Assembly: GCF_025751555.1 (NCBI RefSeq)
Contig: NZ_JAOWLB010000004.1
Span: 62,001 to 126,000 of the forward strand
Reading direction: 5' to 3'
Source: Ruegeria aquimaris
GTDB lineage: Bacteria > Pseudomonadota > Alphaproteobacteria > Rhodobacterales > Rhodobacteraceae
Length of the DNA stretch: 64,000 bases
Shown one piece after another: positions 7,291 to 15,835 of this stretch. The notes beneath the pieces were generated by a model. The model searched no databases. It was not told the origin of the DNA and saw only the letters and a program-made list of their open reading frames with translations. Within the stretch, counting starts at the first letter, position 1. The number at the start of each line of letters is the position of its first letter. The position numbers were made by a program, and so were the translations under genes.

Positions 7291-8382
7291 ATGAGCAACA
7301 CCCCTCCCCCCGGCGAGCGCATCGCCAAGATCCTGTCGCGCGCGGGCGTCGCCTCGCGCCGCGAGGCCGAACGCATGATCGAGGCCGGCCGCGTCGCGGT
7401 CAACGGCAAGGTGATCGATAGCCCGGCGCTGAACGTGACCGAACGCGACCGCGTGACGGTCGATGGCGCGCCGCTGGCCGCCGCCGAACCGGCGCGGCTG
7501 TGGCTCTATCACAAGCCCAGCGGCCTGGTGACAACAGCGCGCGACGAAAAGGGGCGCAAGACCATTTTCGACGACCTGCCCGAAGAGATGCCGAGGGTGA
7601 TGAGCGTGGGCCGCCTCGACCTCAATTCCGAGGGGCTGTTGCTGCTGACCAATGACGGCGCCATCAAGCGGCAGCTCGAACTGCCCTCGACCGGCTGGCT
7701 GCGCAAGTACCGGGTGCGGATCAAGGGCACGCCCAAGGATGAGGATTTTGCGCCGCTGCGCCAGGGCCTGGTGATCGAAGGCGAGCGGTTCCAGCCGATG
7801 ATCGTGACACTCGACCGCCAGCAGGGCGCCAATGCCTGGCTGACCGTCGGCCTGCGCGAGGGCAAGAACCGCGAGATCCGCCGCGCGATGGAGGATATCG
7901 GGCTGGTGGTGAACCGGCTGATCCGGGTGTCCTATGGCCCGTTCCAGCTGGGCAATCTCGAACCCGGCAAGGTCGAGGAGGTGCGCCGCCGCGTGCTGCG
8001 CGACCAGCTAGGACTGGATGCCGAGGACAAGCCGACCGACGAACGCCCGGCCCGCCCCGAACGCAAGCGCAGGCCCGCGCCGGGCGCAGCCAAGGCCGCC
8101 GCCGCGCGGAACGAGGCCCGCAAACCGGGGTCCAAACCGGTTGGCAAGCCCGGGTCCAAAGCAGTTGGCAACCCGGGGACCAAACCGGTCGGTAAACCGG
8201 GGACCAAACCGGTCGGCAAACCGGACAGTAAAGCGTTCGGAAAACCGGGCACCAAACCGGCCCCGTCCCGGCCCGCGACCGCTGGCAAACCCACCGCCCC
8301 CAAGGGGCCGCGTCCGGCCAAAGGCGCAAAACCGGGCACCCGGCCCGGCACCCGCCCCACCGGCGGCAAACCGCGGTCCTGA
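7291..8382 (+). CDS. Pseudouridine synthase, RsuA/RluB family, with repetitive basic tail
   Basis: 363 aa. An N-terminal S4 RNA-binding domain ([20 protein letters not shown], residues about 10-60) precedes the catalytic domain with the Asp motif [17 protein letters not shown]. These enzymes convert uridine to pseudouridine in rRNA; the RluB type acts on 23S rRNA. After about residue 245 the protein turns into a low-complexity tail of roughly 115 residues rich in Lys, Pro, Gly, Ala and Arg, with a degenerate KPVGKPGTK repeat (about 8140-8265). The tail probably adds nonspecific RNA affinity. The ATG at 7291 is preferred over one at 7228, which overlaps tadA. Confidence 0.9.
   Translation: MSNTPPPGERIAKILSRAGVASRREAERMIEAGRVAVNGKVIDSPALNVTERDRVTVDGAPLAAAEPARLWLYHKPSGLVTTARDEKGRKTIFDDLPEEMPRVMSVGRLDLNSEGLLLLTNDGAIKRQLELPSTGWLRKYRVRIKGTPKDEDFAPLRQGLVIEGERFQPMIVTLDRQQGANAWLTVGLREGKNREIRRAMEDIGLVVNRLIRVSYGPFQLGNLEPGKVEEVRRRVLRDQLGLDAEDKPTDERPARPERKRRPAPGAAKAAAARNEARKPGSKPVGKPGSKAVGNPGTKPVGKPGTKPVGKPDSKAFGKPGTKPAPSRPATAGKPTAPKGPRPAKGAKPGTRPGTRPTGGKPRS
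8128..8268 (+). repeat. Degenerate tandem repeat encoding the KPGTKPVG tail
   Basis: About six imperfect units of roughly 24 bases (consensus near aaaccggggaccaaaccggtcggc) repeat in frame inside the pseudouridine synthase gene. They encode alternating Lys-Pro-Gly-Ser/Thr and Lys-Pro/Ala-Val/Phe-Gly. The unit is a multiple of three, so copy-number changes would keep the frame. Flanks of the repeat are less regular Lys/Pro/Arg-rich sequence. Confidence 0.8.
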
Positions 8383-8464
8383 GCCGATTGCCCCAACCTT
8401 CCCCCTAGCAAGGCCGCGCCGCATCGCCTAGATTCCCGAGGAGGTATTCTTCAGGGGAACGGCA

Positions 8465-8554
8465 TTGTCGCAAAACAGCATACAGAAACTGGCCTATACC
8501 GCGCTTCTGGTGCTGCTCTTCGGTGTGGCCACCGGCTGGTTGGGGGGGCTCTGA
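8465..8554 (+). CDS. Predicted 29-residue single-pass membrane peptide
   Basis: A TTG start at 8465, preceded by AGGGGA (8453-8458), opens a 29-codon frame ending at TGA 8552-8554. The product begins MSQNSIQKL and continues as one hydrophobic stretch (AYTALLVLLFGVATGWLGGL) long enough to cross the membrane once. It ends five bases before the XpaC-like gene and has the same orientation, so it would be the first cistron of that cluster. I do not recognise a family; the TTG start and short length make it uncertain. Confidence 0.45.
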   Translation: MSQNSIQKLAYTALLVLLFGVATGWLGGL

Positions 8555-8558
8555 CCCG

Positions 8559-9476
8559 ATGGCCCAGCGCTATGGCGGCAAATACAGCCCCGAGACGGAC
8601 CGCGCCCAGGCAGACGGCGCCAAGGCAGCGCCACCCAAACGCGGCCAGTTCGAAGGGGCCCGCGTGGACCCCGCAGGCGCGCGGGCAAACGCGATGTTCG
8701 TGCCCGCCATTCCGCTGGTCTTCACCTCGCTGAACGATGGCGCCATCGGTCTGACGCTTGGCCTGATCGCCGCCGGTTTCTGGACCGGCGCCGCCCTGCT
8801 CTTGCGCGAGGGGCTGAGGGCCGAGGCCGCCTATCACGCCCGCCGCGTGGCACGCCGCCCCGCCTTCCCGCGCAAACTGGCGGCAACGCTGCTGACCGCG
8901 CTGGGAACCGGGGGCGCCGTCTACAAATCCGGCTTGATCGACGGCGACGCCTCGGTTCTGGCCGCCGGTCTCTTTGGCCTGGCCGCAGGCGCGCTGCATC
9001 TGGTGGCCTTTGGCCCCGACCCGATGCGCGACAAGGGGATGGAGGGGATCGACACCTTCCAGCAGGACCGAGTCGCCCGCGTGGTAGGCGAGGCGGAAAC
9101 CCTGCTTGCCGATATGTCCGACGCCATCCGCCGCGCTGGTAACCGCCAGATCGAGGCCCGCGTCGAACGTTTCCAGACCACCGCGCGCGAACTGTTCCGC
9201 ACCGTCGAAGAGGACCCGCGCGACCTGACCGGCGCCCGCAAGTATCTGACCGTCTACCTTCAGGGGGCGCGCGACGCGACCGTCAAGTTTGCCGACATCT
9301 ACCCTCGCACCCGCGACCAGAAAAGCATGCTCGATTATCTCGCGCTGCTCGACGATCTGGAGCAGAATTTCGCCGCCCGCACCCGCAAGATGCTGCTGGA
9401 CGACCGCAGCGACCTGACCATCGAAATCGACGTCCTGCGCGAAAGATTGCAGCGCGAAGGCGTCCGGCTGGACTGA
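8559..9476 (+). CDS. XpaC-like (5-bromo-4-chloroindolyl phosphate hydrolysis family) membrane protein
   Basis: 305 aa. After a polar N-terminus (about 1-40) there are two hydrophobic pairs, about residues 42-80 and 105-145, then a soluble helical C-terminal half rich in Arg and Glu. This matches the XpaC/Halogen_Hydrol family, whose biochemical role is not established and which is often found beside TelA. The ATG at 8559 is chosen because it follows the small upstream ORF closely; an earlier ATG at 8523 would overlap it. The TelA-like gene starts 28 bases after its stop, so an operon is likely. Confidence 0.8.
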   Translation: MAQRYGGKYSPETDRAQADGAKAAPPKRGQFEGARVDPAGARANAMFVPAIPLVFTSLNDGAIGLTLGLIAAGFWTGAALLLREGLRAEAAYHARRVARRPAFPRKLAATLLTALGTGGAVYKSGLIDGDASVLAAGLFGLAAGALHLVAFGPDPMRDKGMEGIDTFQQDRVARVVGEAETLLADMSDAIRRAGNRQIEARVERFQTTARELFRTVEEDPRDLTGARKYLTVYLQGARDATVKFADIYPRTRDQKSMLDYLALLDDLEQNFAARTRKMLLDDRSDLTIEIDVLRERLQREGVRLD

Positions 9477-9504
9477 CCGGCCCCGAACCCAAAGGAACCC
9501 ACCG

Positions 9505-10695
9505 ATGTCCGACAGCATCCAGAAGAAAGCCGCCGAAGCCGTCAGCCTGGTCGAGGAAGTCACCGCCGTCACCCTGCCCGAACCCACCACCGAGATCGTG
9601 CCCCTGGCCGAGGCCGACGCGCCCGTCGGCGCCGAGATCCGCAAGCGGATGGGCGAGATCGACATGGGCGACACCAATTCCATCGTCCGCTTCGGCTCGG
9701 GCGCGCAGGCCGAATTGCAGGAGATCAGCCAGGCCATGCTGGCCGATGTCCGCAACAAGGACGTGGGCCCCGCTGGCGACAGCCTGCGCAACATCGTCAC
9801 CACCATTCGCGGTTTTTCCGTCAGCGAACTGGACGTGCGCCGCGAACGCAGCTGGTGGGAAAAACTGATCGGCCGCGCCGCCCCCTTTGCCAAGTTCACT
9901 GCCCGCTATGAAGAGGTGCAGGGCCAGATCGACAAGATCACCGACAACCTCTTGCGGCACGAACACACACTGTTGAAGGATATCAAGTCGCTCGACCTGC
10001 TCTATGAAAAGACGCTGCGCTTCTACGACGAGCTGGCACTTTACATCGCGGCGGGCGAGGAAAAGCTGGACGAGCTGGACAACCACGACATCCCCGAACG
10101 GGCCGCCGCCGTCGACGCCGCGCCCGAAGGCGAACAGGTGATGAAGGCGCAGGAACTGCGCGACCTGCGCGCCGCCCGCGACGATCTGGAACGCCGGGTG
10201 CATGACCTGAAACTGACCCGCCAGGTGACGATGCAGTCGCTGCCCTCGATCCGGCTGGTGCAGGAAAACGACAAGTCGCTGGTGACCAAGATCAACTCGA
10301 CCCTGGTCAACACCGTGCCGCTCTGGGAAACCCAGCTGGCGCAGGCCGTCACCATCCAGCGCAGCGCCGAGGCCGCCGCCGCGGTGCGCGACGCCAACGA
10401 CCTGACCAACGAGCTGCTGACCGCCAATGCCGCCAACCTGCGCGAAAGCAACAAGCTGATCCGCAAGGAGATGGAGCGCGGCGTGTTCGACATCGAAGCC
10501 GTGAAAAAGGCCAATGCCGACCTGATCGGCACCATTCAGGAAAGCCTTCAAATCGCCGACGAAGGCAAAGCCAAGCGCGCCGCCGCCGAGGAAGAGCTCA
10601 AGAAGATGGAGGCCGAATTGCGCGACACGCTGGCCGCCGCCCGCGCCCGTGCCGATGGCACCGGCGACACTGCTGGCACCGCCGTGCCGGGCTGA
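9505..10695 (+). CDS. TelA-like toxic anion resistance protein
   Basis: 396 aa, mostly alpha-helical, with no signal peptide or membrane segment. The pattern (IRFGSGAQAELQEISQAML near residue 68, the middle RERSWWEKLIGRAAPF, long heptad-like helices to the C-terminus) is that of the TelA/KlaA family, named for plasmid tellurite resistance. In chromosomes these genes usually sit with XpaC-like genes and are thought to act in envelope stress rather than metal chemistry. AAGGAACC lies just before the ATG. The lipoprotein gene begins four bases after its stop. Confidence 0.88.
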   Translation: MSDSIQKKAAEAVSLVEEVTAVTLPEPTTEIVPLAEADAPVGAEIRKRMGEIDMGDTNSIVRFGSGAQAELQEISQAMLADVRNKDVGPAGDSLRNIVTTIRGFSVSELDVRRERSWWEKLIGRAAPFAKFTARYEEVQGQIDKITDNLLRHEHTLLKDIKSLDLLYEKTLRFYDELALYIAAGEEKLDELDNHDIPERAAAVDAAPEGEQVMKAQELRDLRAARDDLERRVHDLKLTRQVTMQSLPSIRLVQENDKSLVTKINSTLVNTVPLWETQLAQAVTIQRSAEAAAAVRDANDLTNELLTANAANLRESNKLIRKEMERGVFDIEAVKKANADLIGTIQESLQIADEGKAKRAAAEEELKKMEAELRDTLAAARARADGTGDTAGTAVPG

Positions 10696-10699
10696 TCCC

Positions 10700-11656
10700 T
10701 TGCTGCACTTCCTTCCGATACGCAGATTGGTCGTGCTGCTGGCGCTTGGGGCGCTGGCGGCGTGCGACATGCCGCCGCGCACCTCGCCTGTGCCACCGGC
10801 GCGGCCGGCCGGGCTGGCCCCCGTCGGGTCCGAGGTCGTACCCGCCTCGGCCGCCAGCCAGGATCTCGCGCGTTACTACAGCGCGGTGCAGAACGACCTG
10901 CTCACGCGCGGGCTCCTGCGCACCGATGGCGGCGGCCCCGACACGCCCTATGACGCCGAGGATCTGGAGCGGAATTTCGTCGACATCGCGTTTTTCAACG
11001 AATATTCCGGCAATGCCCCGGTGCCCACCGGCGGCCGTTCCAGCGGAAGGCTCAGCCGTTGGACCGCGCCGGTGCGCATCGGTGTCGAATTCGGGCCAAC
11101 CGTGCCACTCGACCGCCGCGACAAAGACCGCGCCAATATCCAGTCCTACGCCGCACGGCTGGGCCGCCTGACCGGCCACCCGGTCTCGACCGCCGAGCGC
11201 AACGCCAATTTCCACGTCTTTGTCGCCGGGCTGGATGACGGGCCCTTTGTGCAGGACCGGCTGCGCCGCCTGGTGCCGGGCATCAGCGAGCAGCAGCTTG
11301 ACCTCTTCGTCAACTTGCCGCGCGATTTCTACTGTTTCGTCTTTGCCGCCACCTCCGCCGACGCGCCCTATACCTATATGCGCGCCGTGGCGCTGATCCG
11401 GGCCGAACATCCCGATCTGGTGCGGCTCAGCTGCGTTCATGAGGAAATCGCCCAAGGGTTGGGCCTGTCCAACGACAGCCCCGCCGCGCGGCCCTCGATC
11501 TTCAACGACGACGACGAATTCGCCCTGCTCACCAGCCAGGACGAGATACTGCTTGCCATGCTCTATGACAAACGGCTCAGTCAGGGCATGAGCGCCGAGG
11601 AAGCCCGCCCGTTGATCCGCATCATCGCGCGGGAAAAGATGGGCTTGTCGCTGTGA
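10700..11656 (+). CDS. DUF2927-family lipoprotein
   Basis: 318 aa if the TTG at 10700 is used; this start gives a classic lipoprotein signal (basic LPIRR, hydrophobic VVLLALGALA, lipobox LAAC) directly after the TelA-like stop. An upstream ATG at 10649 would overlap telA and spoil the signal. The mature part matches the DUF2927 type seen widely in Rhodobacteraceae: CVHEEIAQGLGL followed by NDSPAARPSIFNDDDEFALL, a His-Glu-Glu pattern that may be a metal or protease-like site. Function is unknown; the protein should be anchored to the envelope on the periplasmic side. Confidence 0.8.
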   Translation: MLHFLPIRRLVVLLALGALAACDMPPRTSPVPPARPAGLAPVGSEVVPASAASQDLARYYSAVQNDLLTRGLLRTDGGGPDTPYDAEDLERNFVDIAFFNEYSGNAPVPTGGRSSGRLSRWTAPVRIGVEFGPTVPLDRRDKDRANIQSYAARLGRLTGHPVSTAERNANFHVFVAGLDDGPFVQDRLRRLVPGISEQQLDLFVNLPRDFYCFVFAATSADAPYTYMRAVALIRAEHPDLVRLSCVHEEIAQGLGLSNDSPAARPSIFNDDDEFALLTSQDEILLAMLYDKRLSQGMSAEEARPLIRIIAREKMGLSL

Positions 11657-11685
11657 CGTCAGCGTAAGGAAAAGGACCAAGACAC

Positions 11686-12804
11686 ATGGGTATTTTCGAT
11701 TTTCTGTCCGGCCAATTCATCGACGTCATCCACTGGACCGATGACACCCGCGACACGATGGTCTGGCGGTTCGAGCGCGAGGGTCACGAGATCAAGTACG
11801 GGGCAAAGCTGACGGTACGCGAGGGGCAGGCGGCGGTCTTCGTCCACGAGGGCCAGATCGCGGACGTGTTCACCCCCGGTCTCTACATGCTCGAGACCAA
11901 CAACATGCCGATCATGACGACCTTGCAGCACTGGGACCACGGCTTCAGATCGCCGTTCAAGTCCGAGATCTATTTCGTCAACACCACCCGGTTCAACGAC
12001 CTCAAATGGGGCACCAAGAACCCGATCATGCTGCGCGACCCGGAATTCGGGCCGACCCGCATCCGCGCCTTTGGCACCTATTCCATCCGGGTCACCGATC
12101 CGGCGCGGTTCATGACCGAAATCGTCGGCACCGACGGCGAATTCACCATGGACGAGATCAGCTTTCAGATCCGCAACATAATCGTGCAGGAGTTTTCCCG
12201 CGTGATCGCCGGGTCCGGCATCCCGGTGCTGGACATGGCCGCCAACACCCAGGACCTGGGCAAGCTCATCGCGGCGCAAGTGTCCAAGCCGCTGGCCGAT
12301 TACGGGCTGGAAATGCCCGAATTCTATATCGAGAACATCAGCCTGCCGCCTGCGGTCGAGGCGGCGCTGGACAAACGTACCTCGATGGGTCTGGCGGGCG
12401 ATCTGGGCAAGTTCACCCAGTATTCGGCGGCCGAGGCGATGACCGCCGCTGCCGCCAACCCCGCCGGCGGCGGCATGGCCGCCGGTCTGGGTGCCGGGAT
12501 GGGCATGGCGATGGCCCAGCAGATGGCGCAACCCGGCCCCTGGGGCGCCGCCCCCGCCGCCGCCGCTCCGGCGGCCCCGCCGCCGCCGCCCGTCGAACAT
12601 GTCTGGCATATCGCGGTCGACGGGCAGACCTCTGGCCCCTTCTCCAAGGCCAAGATGGGCCGCATGGCTACCGAGGGGACCCTGACCCGCGACACCTATG
12701 TCTGGACCGCCGGGCAGGACGGCTGGAAACGGGCCGAGGACGTGCGCGAACTGGCGCAGCTCTTCACCATCTTGCCGCCGCCCCCACCGCCCCCCGGCAT
12801 CTGA
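11686..12804 (+). CDS. SPFH-domain protein with C-terminal GYF_2 domain
   Basis: 372 aa. Residues about 20-250 form an SPFH (band 7) domain of the virion-core-protein/YdjI type (KYGAKLTVREGQAAVF, then RAFGTYSIRVTDPARFM). A Gly/Ala/Met-rich linker and a Pro/Ala run (about 262-302) lead to a GYF_2-type domain (WHIAVDGQTSGPFSKAKMG). The C-terminus ends in a run of prolines. SPFH proteins scaffold membrane microdomains; GYF_2 domains bind proline-rich peptides, so the proline runs in this protein or its neighbours are possible ligands. GTAAGGAAAAGGAC lies upstream of the ATG. Confidence 0.85.
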   Translation: MGIFDFLSGQFIDVIHWTDDTRDTMVWRFEREGHEIKYGAKLTVREGQAAVFVHEGQIADVFTPGLYMLETNNMPIMTTLQHWDHGFRSPFKSEIYFVNTTRFNDLKWGTKNPIMLRDPEFGPTRIRAFGTYSIRVTDPARFMTEIVGTDGEFTMDEISFQIRNIIVQEFSRVIAGSGIPVLDMAANTQDLGKLIAAQVSKPLADYGLEMPEFYIENISLPPAVEAALDKRTSMGLAGDLGKFTQYSAAEAMTAAAANPAGGGMAAGLGAGMGMAMAQQMAQPGPWGAAPAAAAPAAPPPPPVEHVWHIAVDGQTSGPFSKAKMGRMATEGTLTRDTYVWTAGQDGWKRAEDVRELAQLFTILPPPPPPPGI

Positions 12805-12872
12805 ACCGCGCCGACGGAAACAGGGACCAGCGTCGTTTAAGCCAGGCATAGCTTGTCCAAGGAGCCTCCGAC

Positions 12873-13361
12873 ATGTCGCCTCGCGCAGCCTATTCCCGCC
12901 TCCAGATTGCCTTGCATTGGCTCATCGCGATCCTGATCGCTGCCGCATGGCTCACGCATGAGAACATGGGCCGGGCGCTGAAGACCCGGATTGAGACCGG
13001 TGCCACCGGGTTCGAGGGCAACACGCCGCATGTCTGGCTGGGCATCGCGGTCTTTGTCCTCGTGCTGATCCGCATCGTGGTGCGCCGCGTGCAGGGCGCC
13101 CCCGGCCCGCTGCCCGGCGCAACCCCGCTGATGGAGCAGGCCGCCCTCTGGGGCCACCGGCTGCTCTATCTGCTGATGGTGCTCACCCCCGCCCTGGGCG
13201 CGGTGGCCTGGAACGCCCATTCCGAAACCGTGGGCGAGTTGCACGAGACGGTGGGCGGCGCGCTGATGCTGGTGGCGCTGGCACATGCGCTGGTTGCGAT
13301 CTGGCACCAATATGTCAAAAAGGATGGCAGTTTGACCCGGATCACCCGACCACAAGGCTGA
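12873..13361 (+). CDS. Cytochrome b561 family di-heme membrane protein
   Basis: 162 aa, four predicted membrane helices (about 12-30, 50-68, 90-110, 128-148). Candidate haem-ligating histidines sit in ALHWLIA, TPHVWLG, GHRLLYLL and the last helix (ALAHALVAIWHQY). This is the CybB type that passes electrons between quinol and periplasmic partners. GGAGCC precedes the ATG. The next gene begins three bases after its stop, so the two are co-transcribed. The physiological partner is not evident here. Confidence 0.88.
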   Translation: MSPRAAYSRLQIALHWLIAILIAAAWLTHENMGRALKTRIETGATGFEGNTPHVWLGIAVFVLVLIRIVVRRVQGAPGPLPGATPLMEQAALWGHRLLYLLMVLTPALGAVAWNAHSETVGELHETVGGALMLVALAHALVAIWHQYVKKDGSLTRITRPQG

Positions 13362-13364
13362 GGC

Positions 13365-14492
13365 ATGACCGATACCCCCCCGCCCCCGCCCGGTGCCGCC
13401 CCGGCCCCGGTGCAGGAGCACCGCTTTCCCTGCGCCCAATGCGGCGCCGACTACCGGTTCAACCCGGGCGCGGGCACGCTGGTCTGCGACCATTGCGGCC
13501 ATACCGAACCGATGCGCGCCGACCCGTGGAAGGGTGCCAACCTGCGTGAGCTGGATTTCGACGCCGCCATGGCCCAGACCCTGCCCGAGGCCGAGATCGA
13601 GGAGACCCGCGTCCTCTCCTGCCCCAACTGCGCAGCCCAAGTGGAATTCGACCCCGACACCCACGCCGCCGAATGCCCGTTCTGCGCCACCCCGGTGGTG
13701 ACCGACACCGGCATTCACCGACATATCAAGCCCCGCGGCGTGTTGCCCTTCTCGCTGGATGAACGCAGCGCCCACAAGGCCATGACCGACTGGCTGGGTC
13801 GGCTCTGGTTCGCGCCGAACGGGTTGAAGGAATACGCCCGCAAGGGGCGCCGGATGCAGGGCATCTATGTGCCCTACTGGACCTTCGACGCCGATACCAA
13901 ATCCAGCTATCGGGGCGAGCGCGGCACCGTCTACTACGAGACCCGCACCGTGGTGCGCGACGGCAAGACCGTGACCGAACAGGTGCCAAAGATCCGCTGG
14001 TCGCCGAAATCGGGCCACGTTGCCCGGTTCTTCGACGATGTGCTGGTGCTCGCCTCGCGCTCGCTGCCGAAATCGCACACCGACGCGCTGGAACCCTGGG
14101 ACCTGGCCGCGCTCGAACCCTACCGGCCCGAATATCTGGCCGGGTTCCGGGCCGAAGGTTATACCGTCGAGCTGGCCGAGGCGCATGGAGAGGCGCGCGC
14201 GCATATGGCCCGCGTCATCGAACGCGACGTGCGCTTCGACATCGGCGGCGACCAGCAGCGCATCCATGCCATCGACACCACGGTGTCGGACGTGACCTTC
14301 AAGCATATCCTGCTGCCCGTCTGGCTCGCTGCCTATAAATACCGCGGCACCACCTACCGCTTTGTGGTCAACGGCCGCACCGGCCGGGTGCAGGGCGAAC
14401 GCCCCTGGTCCGCGATCAAGATCACCATCGCCGTGGTGCTCGGGCTGCTGGTCGCCGCCGGTATCGGCTACCTGGCTGCAACCAACCAGTAG
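13365..14492 (+). CDS. Double zinc-ribbon protein with a C-terminal membrane anchor
   Basis: 375 aa. A Pro-rich N-terminus is followed by two zinc ribbons: FPCAQCGADYRF with CDHCGH, and SCPNCAAQVEF with CPFCATP. The middle (about 115-340) is a long beta-rich domain (MQGIYVPYWTFDADTKSSY). The last 25 residues form one hydrophobic helix (ITIAVVLGLLVAAGIGYLA), so it is probably tail-anchored. Proteins of this sort are often labelled as primosomal protein N' relatives, but there is no helicase motif. Function is unknown; linkage to the SPFH and TelA-like genes suggests a membrane-quality role (inference). Confidence 0.75.
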   Translation: MTDTPPPPPGAAPAPVQEHRFPCAQCGADYRFNPGAGTLVCDHCGHTEPMRADPWKGANLRELDFDAAMAQTLPEAEIEETRVLSCPNCAAQVEFDPDTHAAECPFCATPVVTDTGIHRHIKPRGVLPFSLDERSAHKAMTDWLGRLWFAPNGLKEYARKGRRMQGIYVPYWTFDADTKSSYRGERGTVYYETRTVVRDGKTVTEQVPKIRWSPKSGHVARFFDDVLVLASRSLPKSHTDALEPWDLAALEPYRPEYLAGFRAEGYTVELAEAHGEARAHMARVIERDVRFDIGGDQQRIHAIDTTVSDVTFKHILLPVWLAAYKYRGTTYRFVVNGRTGRVQGERPWSAIKITIAVVLGLLVAAGIGYLAATNQ

Positions 14493-14559
14493 TTGAAACC
14501 GCGCGCAGGACGCCTAGCTGTTCCTCATGCGATATCCCGCGCGATCAAAGGACTCCGCC

Positions 14560-14715
14560 ATGCGCCGCCTTGCCCGCTGCACCGCCACCCTCCTCGCCCT
14601 GACCCTGCTGGCCGGCTGCCTGCCCACTGGCGACGGTATTCCCGCCGGGGCCTCGCCCGACCGCTATGAACGCGCCAAGGCCAACCGAGACAGCTACATG
14701 TACCAGGGCATCTGA
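14560..14715 (+). CDS. Small lipoprotein
   Basis: 51 aa. The start at 14560 gives a textbook lipoprotein signal: MRRLARC, hydrophobic LLALTL, lipobox LAGC at residues 14-17. The mature peptide is only about 35 residues (LPTGDGIPAGASPDRYERAK and so on) with no recognisable domain. An upstream in-frame ATG at 14527 would add 11 polar residues and weaken the signal. It could be the last gene of the preceding cluster. Function unknown. Confidence 0.7.
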   Translation: MRRLARCTATLLALTLLAGCLPTGDGIPAGASPDRYERAKANRDSYMYQGI

Positions 14716-14719
14716 CCCT

Positions 14720-14768
14720 GCTTCTTTCTGGTCGAAAATACCTCCGGGGGAGTCGCGCAAGGCGCGAC
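14720..14768 (+). repeat. Dispersed intergenic repeat, copy 1, with adjoining hairpin
   Basis: The core gcttctttctggtcgaaaat plus acctccgggggag (14720-14752) recurs, with small changes, at 17253-17330, 23612-23635 and 23788-23811, always outside genes. It is followed by a perfect hairpin GTCGCGC-AAG-GCGCGAC (14752-14768). Lying just after the small lipoprotein gene, the pair may end transcription or form a short RNA structure. Confidence 0.65.
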
Positions 14769-14823
14769 GGGGGCAGCGCCACCTCGGCCCCTCCGGCAGG
14801 GGCGCCACCGGGTTCACCCCGCC

Positions 14824-15729
14824 CTACTGGCTTTGCAGCTTGCGCGCCTCGGTCCGGGCCAATCCCACCAGCTCCCGTACAAACGGTTTCTCCAGATCCT
14901 CGCGGCGCACCGCCGCGTAAAGCCGCCGGGTGATCCCCGTCTCGGTCAAGGGCCGCGTCACATAATCGGAACTGTACTTCACCTCGCGCACCACCCAATC
15001 GGGCAGCACCGAGACCCCCCGGTTCGACGCCACCAACAGCAGAATCACCGCCGTCAGCTCGGCCTGGCGCACCTGCGCCGGTTCCACCTTGGCCGGGATC
15101 AGCAACTGGCTGAACACATCCAGCCGCGACCGTTCCACCGGATAGGTGATCAAGGTCTCGCCCCGGAAATCCTCGGCCTCGATCCACGGTTTCTCGGCCA
15201 ATGGATGGGTCGAGGCGGCGACAAACACCGCGTTGTAATCGAAGAGTTCCACGAACTCGACGCCGGGTATCTCCTCGGGATCCGAGGAGACCACCAGATC
15301 GACCTCTTCCTTTTGCAGCGCGGGCAGCGCATCAAACGCCAGACCGGGCCGGATATCCACATCCACATCCGGCCAGCTCTTGCGAAACGCCTCCAGCACC
15401 GGGAACAGCCATTCGAAACAGGCGTGACATTCGATGGCGATATGCATCCGCCCCGACCGCCCGTCGCGCAAGGACGAGAACTCGGCCTGCATCGCCTCCA
15501 CCTGCGGCAGGATCTGCTCGGCCAGCCTGAGCAGCCGCATCCCCGCCGCCGACAGTTTCATCGGCTTCGACCGCCGCACGAACAACTCCACCCCCGCCTG
15601 ATCCTCCAACCCCTTGATCTGATGGCTCAGCGCCGACTGGGTGATGTTCAGCTGATCGGCGGCGCGGGCCAGCCCGCCACATTCATGGATCGCCTTTATG
15701 GTCCGCAAATGCCGGAATTCGATATGCAT
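14824..15729 (-). CDS. metR: LysR-family regulator, MetR-like
   Basis: 301 aa. N-terminal winged helix (LARAADQLNITQSALSHQIK, residues about 16-36) and a LysR effector domain (from about residue 90). The sequence style (MHIEFRHLRTIKAIHE start, HACFEWLFPVLE in the effector domain) and the divergent metF-like gene point to MetR, which uses homocysteine as co-inducer for methionine genes. The start at 15729 is chosen as the family start; the frame is open to 15777, but that would run over the likely operator. The same dyad could serve autoregulation. Confidence 0.8.
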   Translation of the reverse strand: MHIEFRHLRTIKAIHECGGLARAADQLNITQSALSHQIKGLEDQAGVELFVRRSKPMKLSAAGMRLLRLAEQILPQVEAMQAEFSSLRDGRSGRMHIAIECHACFEWLFPVLEAFRKSWPDVDVDIRPGLAFDALPALQKEEVDLVVSSDPEEIPGVEFVELFDYNAVFVAASTHPLAEKPWIEAEDFRGETLITYPVERSRLDVFSQLLIPAKVEPAQVRQAELTAVILLLVASNRGVSVLPDWVVREVKYSSDYVTRPLTETGITRRLYAAVRREDLEKPFVRELVGLARTEARKLQSQ

Positions 15730-15763
15730 CCTACAGTTTCGCTCATGTTGTTCTTGAGTATTA

Positions 15764-15776
15764 TGAAGTTGTCTCA
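15764..15776. promoter_or_regulatory. Candidate MetR operator
   Basis: TGAAGTTGTCTCA matches the MetR consensus TGAA-N5-TTCA at seven of eight positions and also fits the LysR T-N11-A rule. It lies between the divergent metR-like and metF-like starts, 35 bases from the former and 60 from the latter. A nearby TCAT-N7-TTGA element (about 15743) may be a second half-site. No experimental support. Confidence 0.45.
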
Positions 15777-15835
15777 CAATGCTGCGGGTGCGACAAGAGG
15801 CGAAACATCGCCCCTTGCGCAGGATGACCGCCCAA

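Noticed and set aside
8128-8268. CRISPR-like short repeats
   Set aside because: Units are adjacent without spacers, keep the reading frame, and encode a protein tail.
8451-10782. Two antisense frames of 482 and 499 codons opposite XpaC-like and TelA-like genes
   Set aside because: Shadow frames of real genes; low-complexity composition and no ribosome-binding sites.
12837-14306. 489-codon antisense frame opposite cytochrome b561 and the zinc-ribbon gene
   Set aside because: Gly/His/Arg-rich shadow; the plus-strand products have recognisable domains.
15730-15835. SAM-II riboswitch before metF
   Set aside because: I could not find the pseudoknot pattern; a MetR site explains the region better.
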